DNA from: an uncultured Bacteroidales bacterium
GTDB taxonomy: Bacteria; Bacteroidota; Bacteroidia; Bacteroidales; FEN-979
NCBI GenBank assembly: GCA_903875045.1
Contig: CAIQUS010000194.1
Coordinates: 1-64,000, forward strand
DNA: 64,000 nucleotides
Direction: 5' to 3'
The notes beneath the pieces are model-generated. The model did no database searches. It was not told where the DNA came from and was given only the letters and a program-made list of their open reading frames with translations. Shown here in pieces: positions 25,423 through 35,208 of the stretch (positions are counted from its first letter, which is position 1; every line of letters begins with the position of its first letter). The translations under genes and the position numbers were made by a program.

Positions 25423-26420
25423 TGAGTTGTTTTATAGGTAATCCGTTTCGATAACTCCATAAATGGTTTTTCAATGAATTTAAAGAACAGCCAGGCTGCA
25501 AAAACAGATATAAAAAGGGCAATGAAGACGAAAAGACTTCGTACAATTTCATTTTGAATGAAGGTTTCACAAAGATTAATGATCCTTCCACCGATTGGAA
25601 TGTGAACAAGATATAATGAATATGAAATATTTCCCAAAAATTTCGAGACCCGGTCATGAAATTCAAAATAGGTGATGAAGAAGTAAGGAAGGAGTGCCGC
25701 AACAAGATACCTGTTATCGAATTTTGAATAGATCAGGAGCAGGGTAATCAGTAAAAAAGATCCAAACTGCTTTTTGTTCAGGTAACCTATATGGAACTGG
25801 AACAAGAGGATTCCGGCAATAAAAAGGAATGCATAGTTGAATATGTAGTTGTGGCCGGAAAAAATAAGGCTTGAACAGCCAAAAATCAACAGGATACCAA
25901 AGGAATATTTCCTTTCAGTATGAATCAGCAGTGGAAAGATGAGTGCAATCAGGATATAGTATTGAAACTCAATAGCCAGGGTCCAGTAAACGTCGTTGAC
26001 CCATGGGAAGTTGAAAAAAGCATTCAAATAACCCAGATGAAGGGCAAGGGCCTCGAAATTGACAGAGAAAGCAGCACCACGGTAATATGGAGACAATGTA
26101 CTGACCCAGTTCAGCACTAAAACAAGAACAATGCTGGCAAGGTATGGCGGCTCGATGCGAACCAGTCGTTTCGTCAGAAACTTCCCGAAATTTTTAAATT
26201 GATATTTGCTGCGGTACATGGCATAAGGAATGACAAAGCCCGAGATGACAAAAAACACGTCGACTCCGAGAAATCCAAACCTTCCGGAAATATAGAGCAC
26301 ATTTTCCTTGCTTAAAAAATCGGGATTGCCATGGGTGAAGTGAAAAAAACACACCGCAACGGCAGCCAACCCCCGAAGCAAATCCAGTGATGATAAATAT
26401 CCGAGTTTACCGGTTTTCAT
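25419..26420 (-). CDS. Membrane acyltransferase family 3 (OafA/YrhL-like)
   Basis: 333 residues with about ten membrane helices. The start LSSLDLLRGLAAVAVCFFHF carries the catalytic-type R...A..V...H motif of acyltransferase 3, and FGFLGVDVFFVISGFVIPYAM is the family signature. Such proteins O-acetylate or succinylate surface sugars from the inner membrane. It lies between GT2 and the UppS-like gene at the promoter-distal end of the polysaccharide locus and so probably decorates that polymer. No fused SGNH domain is present. Confidence 0.9.
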   Translation of the reverse strand: MKTGKLGYLSSLDLLRGLAAVAVCFFHFTHGNPDFLSKENVLYISGRFGFLGVDVFFVISGFVIPYAMYRSKYQFKNFGKFLTKRLVRIEPPYLASIVLVLVLNWVSTLSPYYRGAAFSVNFEALALHLGYLNAFFNFPWVNDVYWTLAIEFQYYILIALIFPLLIHTERKYSFGILLIFGCSSLIFSGHNYIFNYAFLFIAGILLFQFHIGYLNKKQFGSFLLITLLLIYSKFDNRYLVAALLPYFFITYFEFHDRVSKFLGNISYSLYLVHIPIGGRIINLCETFIQNEIVRSLFVFIALFISVFAAWLFFKFIEKPFMELSKRITYKTTQ

Positions 26421-26462
26421 ATTAGTTGTTTGTTTGGTGCATGATAAATATATTCTGGGCTG

Positions 26463-27284
26463 TCAGCTATTCTCTTTTAATCCCGCTCCGGGTTTTAATC
26501 CATGCATCTGAAAAAGATATGCACCGGGTTCCTGAAAACAGGCTTCAAAAATCATGTCAAAGAGCCTGATCCGGAATGTGCTTTTGGACTTAACTGAATC
26601 CATTATGTTGCTTAATTCCGGTGCCGGATTATGTTTGATTACCGCAGACAATAACCCATCGATTTCCGGGATTTTCGTATTCAGTGCATCCGAGGCATGA
26701 TAAATGGCCGGGATTGGGACAAATCCGGTTGGTTTACCGGTTTTTGCATGCAGAATGATCAGTTCATATATGATTTCAAACCTCGACAGGCAATTGGTTT
26801 CAGGTATGGCGATGAGCTTCATGGCTCTGAAACCACAGGCGACATCCGGGAAGGTTAAGTTCAGAAATTTTTTGAAAAGCAGGATTGCAAACATATTGGA
26901 AGCCAGTTTACTTGCAGGGATTTCTGCAACATCTCCCAAGCGGTTGCCGGAAACAAAGTCGTAATGTTGCAATGCCCTGATAAACTCAGGAATATACCCC
27001 GGATCGTGCTGGCCATCACCATCAATGGCCACAAGGTGGGTATAATTGTGTTTAAGTGCATGTCTTTTTGCTGTTTCATAAAAACCTGCAAGCCCTATGT
27101 TTGATTCTCTTGAAAAACAATTAAACCCCATCCTTTCCACGATATCTTTTGTCTTATCAAGACTACCATCATCAATCACGAGGACATCCTGTTTCCATTG
27201 TTCAAGTCTGACAAGCAGTTTGGAAACATTTTGCGCTTCGTTAAAGGTCGGTACGGCGATGAGGGCTTTGATGTTTTTTTTCAT
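26463..27284 (-). CDS. Family 2 glycosyltransferase, dolichyl-phosphate-mannose-synthase-like
   Basis: 273 residues. The GT-A fold is shown by AVPTFNEAQNVSKLL, VIDDGSLDKT and the metal-binding DGDGQHDPGYIPE, all typical of DPM1-type transferases that load a sugar on a polyprenyl phosphate. No C-terminal membrane helices are present. The start overlaps the stop of the Wzy-like gene upstream (ATGA). With an UppS-like protein two genes on, lipid-linked sugar supply for the locus is a fair inference. Confidence 0.85.
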   Translation of the reverse strand: MKKNIKALIAVPTFNEAQNVSKLLVRLEQWKQDVLVIDDGSLDKTKDIVERMGFNCFSRESNIGLAGFYETAKRHALKHNYTHLVAIDGDGQHDPGYIPEFIRALQHYDFVSGNRLGDVAEIPASKLASNMFAILLFKKFLNLTFPDVACGFRAMKLIAIPETNCLSRFEIIYELIILHAKTGKPTGFVPIPAIYHASDALNTKIPEIDGLLSAVIKHNPAPELSNIMDSVKSKSTFRIRLFDMIFEACFQEPGAYLFQMHGLKPGAGLKENS

Positions 27285-28666
27285 GGCCGGAGAGGTTCTG
27301 ATTTAGTGTTTTTACTCATGCCAAGAATAATCCTGGTGGCATAGAATACCAGGAAAGTAATAAAGGCAGATTTCGTGAGGTAGTTGAAAACCGTGGCAAA
27401 GTCGGTTTCAGCTTTCATCACCTGGAAAAACAGGAAGGGGATCCATATTATCAAGGTCGGATTATTTTTTGACAATGCAACAACCTTGACGATTACCCAA
27501 TTGTACAGGAGAGAGAGCAGAAATATGAATATCATCCCTCCTGCATATCCAAAGTTGGCATAGCCCTCTCCAACAAGAGAAATGTCCATGCTGGTGGTTT
27601 CAGGCAGAGGAGTACCTGTAAATCTTTCGAAATTCGCTCTTCCTCCCGCCTGTGCCTTGGATGGGGCAAGAAATCTCGGAAGAAGGGAAGCATACAAGGC
27701 TGTTTTGATCGTTTCGCCTCTTACAAATGGTTGTTTTTTTGGCATATAGTTCATGATCCGGGCAATGATCCATCCCTGGTTCAACCTGGCGGCTGCATTT
27801 TCCAACGGAGATGATTTGAATAGCAGGGATGGATTAGAGAGCCTTGAAATAATGATTTCATTATAAATGTCCGAATTGGATTTCGAACTATTGGCATACC
27901 ATGTCGCCATCCGGTACTCCTCTTTTGTTGACTGCACGAGCATGATCAGAAAGACTCCGGCAGCAATGATGACCGTTTTACCCCACATAGGAATTTTTAT
28001 CACCATGGCAATGATGAGGAACGACAACATAAACCACTGAACCAACTCCCCAAACATGCCCTGGATAATGGCAGATGAAGTTGCCAATCCCATAATGCCA
28101 GCAAAAACAAGCCATTTAAACTTTGAATTACTGAACAGGATCATATACATTCCGACATACTGAAAGTTGGTGATCAGGAACATAAGAAAAGTCAGGCTCG
28201 ACGGAAGTCTGTTCCCTATAAACCCTGCAATCAGGCCGATTCCTGCTAAAATATAGCCAATATACGGATGCTCATTGAGGTAGACCTTCATACGGTCAAT
28301 ATCCTCCTCATTAATAACTCGTTCATCCGTTAACGGAAGGTAAAGCCCGAGAACCATAAAGTAACATACCGGAACAACAAAATTCATGTACGTTGCCTCA
28401 GGTACAGCCATGTAATAGAGTTCATCGAAGGGCAGTATATTGTAGGCCATAATGGGACCAATGATCCATTGCAGTACAGACATGAAGGCGATCATATCCC
28501 TGATTTCAATGCGCTTTCCCAAATCATCAATGAACTTCAGGGTAAGCCCGGTAAACAGGGCGACACCAAAGGCTGACATATAATAGAGTCCGGTGAAGAG
28601 TTCCAGGCAGGCTAATACCAGTAACCCGGCTGCCAGGAATCTGATCGTCCGGTGCGAAAAATTCAT
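27281..28666 (-). CDS. Multispanning membrane protein, Wzy-like polymerase candidate
   Basis: 461 residues, about ten to twelve membrane helices, with a long loop near 240-330 (EEYRMATWYANSSKSNSDIY...RPFV region) as in O-antigen polymerase-like proteins, and a conserved VGEGYANFGYAGG near the end that is typical of Wzy-like membrane proteins of EPS loci. It would join repeat units on the periplasmic side. The sequence family is too variable to be certain. It overlaps GT2 downstream by four bases and follows a GT4 gene. Confidence 0.6.
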   Translation of the reverse strand: MNFSHRTIRFLAAGLLVLACLELFTGLYYMSAFGVALFTGLTLKFIDDLGKRIEIRDMIAFMSVLQWIIGPIMAYNILPFDELYYMAVPEATYMNFVVPVCYFMVLGLYLPLTDERVINEEDIDRMKVYLNEHPYIGYILAGIGLIAGFIGNRLPSSLTFLMFLITNFQYVGMYMILFSNSKFKWLVFAGIMGLATSSAIIQGMFGELVQWFMLSFLIIAMVIKIPMWGKTVIIAAGVFLIMLVQSTKEEYRMATWYANSSKSNSDIYNEIIISRLSNPSLLFKSSPLENAAARLNQGWIIARIMNYMPKKQPFVRGETIKTALYASLLPRFLAPSKAQAGGRANFERFTGTPLPETTSMDISLVGEGYANFGYAGGMIFIFLLSLLYNWVIVKVVALSKNNPTLIIWIPFLFFQVMKAETDFATVFNYLTKSAFITFLVFYATRIILGMSKNTKSEPLRP

Positions 28667-28676
28667 TGTCGTTTAA

Positions 28677-29849
28677 CTATTTGGTTGATGCAATAATATT
28701 CTTTTCATAACTTTTACAGATTTGCTCGAATGACCAGGATTCAATAATTCTTTTGGAAGATTCGCCCATTTTCCGGGTGTGTTCTCTCGATTTCGTCATG
28801 GTGTCTAACAATGTTGCACACTGCACCTCGTTGCCGGAAGTGACCATATAACCATTTTCACCGGGAATTACCAGGTCGATGGCACATCCTGATTTATCGC
28901 TCACCAGGATTGCCTTTCCGCAGGCCATGGCTTCGTTGACCACCAATCCCCATGTTTCTCCAGGTCCCTGAGAAGGTAATGCAAGCAGGTCGGCCATGTA
29001 ATAAACAACAGGAATCCGGCTCTGGTTCTGGAAAGGCAGAAAATGAATGTTTGGATTTCCTGCAGCGAGGGTTTTCATTTGCTCTTCGAGAATTCCGTTT
29101 CCGACAAAAATAAAATGAAGGTTGGGTTTATTCAATCTTTTGGCGGCAACAAGCAGCAGCAGCGGATTCTTTTTGGCTTCAAACTTACCCACAAAAACCA
29201 CAACCATCTCTTCACTGCCAATCCCTATTTCTGATCGCCAGCGTTCTGCCTCCTGCCGCATTGTCCCGTCGGAATCACCGAACCGCCGGTTGTCGATCGC
29301 ATGTGGGGCAAAGAACAGCCGATCCTTACTAAAACCATGTTTCAGATAGTATTGGCGGTTGTTTTCTCCAACAAAAAAAGCGTAATCTGCTTTCCTGTAA
29401 ACATATTTCAATGTAATCCGTCGCACCGCCTGCCTGAGACCACCGGTTTCATCGAGCAGGGTCGAATCACCCCTGAACCAAACAGGGATTTTGCCCTTGA
29501 AATGTTTCATGGCATGGTAGTGGGCATGATAATTCCATCCATAAACCAGCAGGGCCTCAGCATCCCAGGCTTCGATCATTTTGTTTAACCCGGGACAAAC
29601 GATCCCCCGGTAACCAACCGGACCGGGATTTTTGGAAACATTTTCTGCAAATTCGTATGGATATCCCGCAAGCAGGGGAATATCCCACTGAATTGTTTTA
29701 CCGAAATCCTTGTCGAAAAGGGTCTCTCTGCTCTGGCTCCAGGTATAGAATACTTTTATATCGAGCACTTCAGACCTGGAAAGCAAGGCAAAAAGCGGGG
29801 CATTGTACTGAATCGGATGACTGGTTATGATGGCTAATTTCTTTTTCAT
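28677..29849 (-). CDS. Family 4 glycosyltransferase
   Basis: 390 residues with the GT-B fold. The N-domain begins KLAIITSHPIQYNAPLF, typical of a Bacteroidota GT4 subgroup, and the C-domain holds VVFVGKFEAKKNPLLLL and LLALPSQGPGETWGLVVNEAMACGKAILVS, the nucleotide-sugar-binding E-x7-E region. It adds one sugar to the growing lipid-linked unit in the cytoplasm. Donor and linkage cannot be read from sequence. Preceded by the deacetylase gene (11 bases) and followed by the Wzy-like gene (10 bases). Confidence 0.88.
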   Translation of the reverse strand: MKKKLAIITSHPIQYNAPLFALLSRSEVLDIKVFYTWSQSRETLFDKDFGKTIQWDIPLLAGYPYEFAENVSKNPGPVGYRGIVCPGLNKMIEAWDAEALLVYGWNYHAHYHAMKHFKGKIPVWFRGDSTLLDETGGLRQAVRRITLKYVYRKADYAFFVGENNRQYYLKHGFSKDRLFFAPHAIDNRRFGDSDGTMRQEAERWRSEIGIGSEEMVVVFVGKFEAKKNPLLLLVAAKRLNKPNLHFIFVGNGILEEQMKTLAAGNPNIHFLPFQNQSRIPVVYYMADLLALPSQGPGETWGLVVNEAMACGKAILVSDKSGCAIDLVIPGENGYMVTSGNEVQCATLLDTMTKSREHTRKMGESSKRIIESWSFEQICKSYEKNIIASTK

Positions 29850-29860
29850 GGGGTGCCGGG

Positions 29861-30913
29861 TTATGTTAAAGGTTTCCCGTCATTTCGCATCATCTGAATT
29901 ACCCCGAAACGCAAAAGGTCGAAGGTCACCTCATCCATCGACATGCCTACTGCAATACGGGGCAGCTGGTACATCATATTCTGATGCTCCCTGAGTACAC
30001 TGGCGGAAACCAGCGTAACTGCAGTGTCAAAGCCACATTGCCTGGCCATTTCATATTCGCGTAAGGATGCCTCCTTTTTGCCACCGAACGGGTAGGCGAA
30101 ATGCTTCACCTCTTTGCCCGTCTCTTGTTCAATTCTTCTCTTTGACTGGCCGATCTCTCCCAAGGCCCCTTCATCTGAGAGCCGGGATAAAACCGGATGG
30201 CTCACCGTATGAGCCCCTAACGTAACGAGTTTGTCATTACACAACTGTCGTACTTCATTCCAGCTTAAAGCCAGCTCTGTTATTGAACTGAATGGATCCA
30301 CCTTGAAAATCTGACAAAACATGAGGGCCCTGTCATAAATTGTCAGGTGGGTCCCTTCCTGGATCAGACTGTGTATCCTGCCGAATGTGTTATTCTTTTC
30401 GGTTGGCGAAGTACATTGAAAATGAATCTTTTCTCCAAACCATTCGAAGGTCAGTTCATCGTTCTGCAGGATAACATCCTCAACGATATTCCACCAAAGG
30501 ATGGTTTTTTTATCAATGAAGTCGGTGGTGATATAAATATTTAGCGGGACATTATATTTTCGGAGAATCGGGAGTGCGAAGGTGAGATTATCTCTGAATC
30601 CGTCATCAAAGGTAAAGATGACGAATTTGCGCGACATATTAAATCCTTTTGATACAAGATCATCCAGGCTTAAAAACTCAAAATTATTCGATTTGTAGTA
30701 CCTGATCACTTTTTCCAGATAGCCGGTTGTGACCTCCAGGTATGAATTTGACCAGATGCGCTGCCGGTTGCTTTCAGGGATTACCCTGTGGAAGGTGAGA
30801 ATCTGTCCGATTCCCCCATACATGCCCCTGAATGGAAATCCATTTACAGGTTTGAGACATGAAGCTGCCATCTGCATGGCAAGGTTTTTTAAGGCTGATT
30901 TTTCTTTCATCAA
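29861..30913 (-). CDS. Polysaccharide deacetylase (NodB/CE4)
   Basis: 350 residues. The CE4 motifs are present: FVIFTFDDGFRDN (metal-binding Asp-Asp), HTVSHPVLSRLS (the H-x3-H pair) and FAYPFGGKKEAS. It removes acetyl groups from N-acetylhexosamine residues. No signal peptide is clear, so it may act in the cytoplasm on lipid-linked units. With a WecA-type priming enzyme in the same locus, an amino-sugar-containing polymer is a reasonable inference. It overlaps the upstream GT4 gene by four bases (ATGA). Confidence 0.88.
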   Translation of the reverse strand: MMKEKSALKNLAMQMAASCLKPVNGFPFRGMYGGIGQILTFHRVIPESNRQRIWSNSYLEVTTGYLEKVIRYYKSNNFEFLSLDDLVSKGFNMSRKFVIFTFDDGFRDNLTFALPILRKYNVPLNIYITTDFIDKKTILWWNIVEDVILQNDELTFEWFGEKIHFQCTSPTEKNNTFGRIHSLIQEGTHLTIYDRALMFCQIFKVDPFSSITELALSWNEVRQLCNDKLVTLGAHTVSHPVLSRLSDEGALGEIGQSKRRIEQETGKEVKHFAYPFGGKKEASLREYEMARQCGFDTAVTLVSASVLREHQNMMYQLPRIAVGMSMDEVTFDLLRFGVIQMMRNDGKPLT

Positions 30914-32208
30914 ACACTGACTTTGTTAAGCGATAATACCTGTTCAAACAATTTCACCTGTTCACGTGTTTTGAAATCAGCTTTATATTCATAAAAATTC
31001 TCCCAATTTGTGTCAGGGCGGAACGGGAGCCTGTTCAGAATTTCTTTCAACTTTGGTGTGATCTTTAAACTCAGTTCTTCAACAGATTCGTCAGAAAAGG
31101 TGATGTAGTCTCCTGCCGAAAGGGTATCCATGATTTTTGACACATTGCTGTTTTTATGAAATATGGCTAAAATATTAATTTGCGCTAATATATAGGGATA
31201 GAGTTTTGAGGCGGTATAGTCAGTGTCCTGTGTTCCCGGAATAATGGCAAAATCGGCCTCCCTGATGATGGTAAGGGTTTCAAAATAGGGAAGTCTGACA
31301 GCCTCCTCAAAAACAATATCCTCAATTCCAAACTCCTTTGCAAGCGGCATGACCGTTTTTGCGGCAAGATTTTTCGGTGCATAACTGGTACCCAGGAAAT
31401 AAAATCTGATCCTGCTGAAAAGCTGGTCATTCTTGCGGTTATCGCTCACTGATTTAAACAAAGCCCTGATCGTGTATGCCATTGGTGGAGGAGTAACCCC
31501 CACATACACGATATTTATATTTTCACCTTTTTTGAAATAGATGTTCGGTATTTTAACGCTCTCCAGCACCTTGAAATCAATGTCAGCTGCCCCGAATGTT
31601 AATGTCAGAGAGGGAATTTTATCAAGTACGGGGTATCGTTTTTTCAGTGTTTCAATATAGCCGGGAGATACCGAAATCAACCCGCCAGCATGCGGCATCG
31701 TATAGGCCTCCATTTTCTTATTTAACTGGTAATCAAACCAGAATTTGGAAGGTCTTTCGCCGGGTTTAAATTGAAGATAGTAGTCATTCCTCCATGGATC
31801 CTGTATGTCAACAGCAAATGGAATCCCGTATCTTTTCTTCCAGTATCTCCCCAATGCGATAACAGGAAAAACTGTTGTGGAAAAATAGACCAGGTCGAAG
31901 CTTTTTCTGCTGAGATGTTGTTTACCCCACTGGTAATAATACCACAATGACCTGATCCCGAGGTTTCCCAAACCGAGTTTCCGGGTAAGATGCACCGGGA
32001 ATGCGCCGACATGGTGTACTTCGATTTCCTCCGGAATGGTTTTCAGAAGAACCGCGTCTTGCGCCATTTCTACATAACCGGGATCAACAGCCACTACCGT
32101 CGGGCTCCAGCCATTTTGCGCGAAAAAAGGCAGGCTCTGCCTAACCCGTTGCATATCAGCTGCATTCACAGGAGGAAAGTGGGGAGAGATGATCAGCAGT
32201 TTTTTCAT
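30910..32208 (-). CDS. Family 4-like glycosyltransferase
   Basis: 432 residues. An upstream in-frame ATG at 32259 would lie inside the previous gene; the start at 32208 is preferred because it begins MKKLLIISPHFPPVNAADM, the standard GT4 N-terminus, and shares one base with the upstream TAA. The N-domain continues with DLVYFSTTVFPVIALG and an AVDIQDPWRNDYY motif typical of the WcaI/capsular GT4 group; the C-domain holds ADFAIIPGTQDTDYTASKLYPY. Cytoplasmic, single-sugar transfer to the lipid-linked unit is likely. Donor unknown. Confidence 0.82.
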   Translation of the reverse strand: MKKLLIISPHFPPVNAADMQRVRQSLPFFAQNGWSPTVVAVDPGYVEMAQDAVLLKTIPEEIEVHHVGAFPVHLTRKLGLGNLGIRSLWYYYQWGKQHLSRKSFDLVYFSTTVFPVIALGRYWKKRYGIPFAVDIQDPWRNDYYLQFKPGERPSKFWFDYQLNKKMEAYTMPHAGGLISVSPGYIETLKKRYPVLDKIPSLTLTFGAADIDFKVLESVKIPNIYFKKGENINIVYVGVTPPPMAYTIRALFKSVSDNRKNDQLFSRIRFYFLGTSYAPKNLAAKTVMPLAKEFGIEDIVFEEAVRLPYFETLTIIREADFAIIPGTQDTDYTASKLYPYILAQINILAIFHKNSNVSKIMDTLSAGDYITFSDESVEELSLKITPKLKEILNRLPFRPDTNWENFYEYKADFKTREQVKLFEQVLSLNKVSV

Positions 32209-33446
32209 TAGATGATGGTTTTTATCCAATTTAATAACCAGTATTTCTGGACATCCCAACAGAAGTACTCTTCTGAAATCCGTGCTGCGTTTTCCTTTGC
32301 AAGCCTCAGTTTTTCCGGATCTGAAGCCAGCAGGGTTATCTGCCGGGCAAGTTGTTCCGGAGAGTTGTGTTCATACAGAAATACCGCAGCCGGTGCCCGT
32401 TTTGCAACCTCTTTCTGCCCTTCTGTGTCGGATGCAATTACGGCAATTCCGGCTAACAGATATTGCATGATTTTATTGGTGATGGTTAACTTTCTGTTTA
32501 TCGGAACATGCAATTCAGAGGCCAGCCCGATATCGTGTTCTTTGATCCGCGTGATCAGTTCCATGTGAGGTACCAGTTCATGAAAGAACAGTTTGTGACC
32601 TTTGTTAAACGGGAAAACCGACTCGAACTCCGCCTTGTAGTTCCCTGACAAACTCCCCCGCAAATGCAGCTCCACCGGGATGGGAACCAGTTCCAGGGCT
32701 GCTGCTACGATCTCCAGCCCACGGTCGGGTCCGATTGTTTGAGAATACCAATGTATGGTTATGGCCTGAAGATTGGCTTTATCTTTAACTTGCGGGCCGG
32801 TGAAGTTCCTTTCGGCCAGAGGGAATACATTATTAATTACGCGGGGTTGTTTTGTTCCGGCAAATTCAGCGAGCCCCCCGGCCAGACTTTCCGAGGTTGT
32901 ATAGCACAACAATCCTTTTTTAAGTGCATACTTCTCATATTTTGCCATAAGCTTATCAGGCCGCCTCTTTCCTGATTCACCCGAAAAGGCATGTGAATAC
33001 CAGTCCTCAATATCGAATGCCACCTTAAAACCGGCATCAATCAGCTTACACCCCAGCACCGTCGAAACCTCTTCGTGGCAGATATACAGATCTGCTTTTT
33101 CAGCTTTGGCCGCACGCAGACTGTGACTGAATCCATAGCCTAAAGCCGATTTGCTCTGAATGTTGAAACGAGCAGTCAATTCTTCTGCCAACCGCTTGAC
33201 GATCCTGTTTTTTAAAATGGACCATTTTGATGCCTGGCCTGGTATCAGGTTAATCACCCCGATATATTTTATCTCTTTCAGATTGATCAGCGTTCTGTCC
33301 TCTTCCAGCAGGGTATTCAGTGCAAAAGTGGTCATAATGGTCACATCGTACCCTGCTTCATTCAAAGCGTTCGTCTCCTTTACCACCCGGGGGTTACGAC
33401 ATAAGTGACTCTGCGTGAGTATACAGATACGTTTTCTTTCTGTCAT
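32208..33446 (-). CDS. Family 4-like glycosyltransferase
   Basis: 412 residues, GT-B fold. It opens RICILTQSHLCRNPRVVKETNAL, a typical Bacteroidota GT4 start, then CHEEVSTVLGCKL and FDIEDWYSH, and in the C-domain LTITNKIMQYLLAGIAVIASDTEGQKEV, the donor-binding region. It overlaps the GT2 gene before it by four bases and the GT4 gene after it by one base. Donor sugar and linkage are unknown. Confidence 0.82.
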   Translation of the reverse strand: MTERKRICILTQSHLCRNPRVVKETNALNEAGYDVTIMTTFALNTLLEEDRTLINLKEIKYIGVINLIPGQASKWSILKNRIVKRLAEELTARFNIQSKSALGYGFSHSLRAAKAEKADLYICHEEVSTVLGCKLIDAGFKVAFDIEDWYSHAFSGESGKRRPDKLMAKYEKYALKKGLLCYTTSESLAGGLAEFAGTKQPRVINNVFPLAERNFTGPQVKDKANLQAITIHWYSQTIGPDRGLEIVAAALELVPIPVELHLRGSLSGNYKAEFESVFPFNKGHKLFFHELVPHMELITRIKEHDIGLASELHVPINRKLTITNKIMQYLLAGIAVIASDTEGQKEVAKRAPAAVFLYEHNSPEQLARQITLLASDPEKLRLAKENAARISEEYFCWDVQKYWLLNWIKTII

Positions 33447-34432
33447 CTGGTTAAATGTTTATGTAAATGATAGCTCAGCCACCTGGCCGCTTTCCATCCA
33501 AGGAGTTGTTTTATGGTCTCAATTGTTCGACCGCCCAGCGGAGGGACTATCGGTGGTTGTCCCTGCTCCTTACATTTCTGCCATGCCTGTTTGAAAATAT
33601 CGGGAAACACCGGATAGGCTTCTACGGCAACTTGCATATACTGGCTGGCCATGGCCCGCCTGATCCTTTCATTATCTTCACGCTGAAGCACATAGCTGAA
33701 CTTCGTATCCAGCGCCTTCAGTTTACTTTTCAGGTTTTGGGGTTTGTGTGCCCGCGAGGCGATGTTTGCCCCATACACATATTTCCGGTAATAATTTACT
33801 CCCTGGCACATTCTTATCCCCTTGCCTGCCAGCATTACCCGTGCAAAAAACTCACCATCCTGGTCAAGCAGGATCGACTCATCCCACACACCTGCTTTGT
33901 TAATCACGGTTGCCGGGGCGAGCCATGCGCTGGTCTGAACCATCCAGGTTAATCCGTCGGCCCCCCACAGGCGGGCCAGAAATTCGGGAATGTCATCGGT
34001 GCTGTACAGGAAGTGAGACTCATCGGGTAGTGGAACTGACTCAGGATCTGTTCCATCATGAAAATGGACCGTTGTACATACTGCTATATGGTCGGGATAC
34101 ATCTCGAGTTCATTCACTTGTTCAGCTATTTTGTTCTTGCTAAGAAGGTCATCAGCATCGAGAAACTGAATGTATTTTCCCTTGCTGCGCTGAAGTCCGT
34201 TATTCCTTGCACGACAGGCTCCGCTGTTTTGTTGGGATACGACCATGACCTTATCCGTTCGATACTTTCCGGCTATGGCAACCGTATTGTCGGTAGAGCC
34301 ATCATCGACAACTATAATTTCAATATTGGGGTAGGTCTGGCAGATCACAGACTGCAATGTTTCTTCAATCTGCTTTGCTGAATTAAACGAAGGAATTACT
34401 ACAGATACCAGCGGTAGATCATTTTCAGCCAT
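33443..34432 (-). CDS. Family 2 glycosyltransferase
   Basis: About 329 residues from the ATG at 34432; longer in-frame starts (34474, 34483) extend into the preceding gene and lack family similarity. GT-A motifs: VSVVIPSFNSAKQIEETL, VVDDGSTDNT and the DxD-like FLDADDLL. A WMVQTSAWLAP acceptor-side motif is typical of EPS GT2 enzymes. It overlaps the acyltransferase gene upstream by eight bases and the next GT4 by four. Confidence 0.87.
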   Translation of the reverse strand: MAENDLPLVSVVIPSFNSAKQIEETLQSVICQTYPNIEIIVVDDGSTDNTVAIAGKYRTDKVMVVSQQNSGACRARNNGLQRSKGKYIQFLDADDLLSKNKIAEQVNELEMYPDHIAVCTTVHFHDGTDPESVPLPDESHFLYSTDDIPEFLARLWGADGLTWMVQTSAWLAPATVINKAGVWDESILLDQDGEFFARVMLAGKGIRMCQGVNYYRKYVYGANIASRAHKPQNLKSKLKALDTKFSYVLQREDNERIRRAMASQYMQVAVEAYPVFPDIFKQAWQKCKEQGQPPIVPPLGGRTIETIKQLLGWKAARWLSYHLHKHLTR

Positions 34433-35204
34433 CAGGATGTATCTTTTTGATGAATTTAGCTGGAATTCCTGCATAAATTTCACCGGCAGGTACCGATTTG
34501 GTTACCACGGATCCCGCTGCGATGACAGCATTTTTACCGATGATGATTCCCGGGAGCAAAGTAACCCTCGCTCCCACCCAGGCCCCATTCTCAATCACAA
34601 TCTTACCGGTAATAACACCACCTTTCCATGCAGCGGCTGGATTTGATTCATAATCGTGGTCGTGGGTGTACAAGATGCAGGCAGGTCCTACCGCTACCAG
34701 GTCGCCGATAATAACGTCATCACTTGTGTCGATAATGGTGTTGTCGCCGATATTGGAGCCTTCGCCCATTATAAACTTTCCATCGTAACCAGGTTCCCTC
34801 GGAAAAATATTACAATAGCTTGAAACAGAACTTCCTTTACCCATTTCAACGCCTTTGCCATTGCGCAACACAGCATGGGTAAGGACAGAACATTTTTCTC
34901 CAAGTTTTATGGTGGTATCTTTCCCTGCATGAATATTTGCATCACCATGTATCCGTACACCTTCTCCGATAAGGACCTGGCTTCCGGGCGAAAGACCGAT
35001 CGAAGAGCGTTTCATCAGTTCCGACCCCGAACCAATGGTAAGATGCCCTTTGCCTTCAATAATTACAGGGAAATTGATCCTGACCCCTTTTCCCAGGGTA
35101 GCCTGGGCCAGCCGAAGATTCCAATAGAAGAACCGTCCGGTCCTGCTGCCCAGGTATTTGAAATACATCAGTTTTATCCTGATCAGATTTACGATGGTTT
35201 TCAT
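34425..35204 (-). CDS. Left-handed beta-helix acyltransferase (WbbJ-like)
   Basis: 259 residues. Hexapeptide repeats fill residues about 45-245, for example IGEGVRIHGDANIHAGKDTTI and IIGKNAVIAAGSVVTKSVPAG, ending in YAGIPAKFIKKI. The C-terminal part matches maltose/galactoside O-acetyltransferase-like WbbJ proteins, including the YTHDHDY loop holding the catalytic-type His. It would acetylate a sugar of the polymer with acetyl-CoA in the cytoplasm. It overlaps a GT2 gene downstream. Substrate unknown. Confidence 0.87.
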   Translation of the reverse strand: MKTIVNLIRIKLMYFKYLGSRTGRFFYWNLRLAQATLGKGVRINFPVIIEGKGHLTIGSGSELMKRSSIGLSPGSQVLIGEGVRIHGDANIHAGKDTTIKLGEKCSVLTHAVLRNGKGVEMGKGSSVSSYCNIFPREPGYDGKFIMGEGSNIGDNTIIDTSDDVIIGDLVAVGPACILYTHDHDYESNPAAAWKGGVITGKIVIENGAWVGARVTLLPGIIIGKNAVIAAGSVVTKSVPAGEIYAGIPAKFIKKIHPDG

Positions 35205-35208
35205 TGGT

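Noticed and set aside
32209-32259. Upstream start of the GT4 gene at 32259
   Set aside because: It would overlap 51 bases of the preceding gene and adds residues unlike the GT4 N-terminus.
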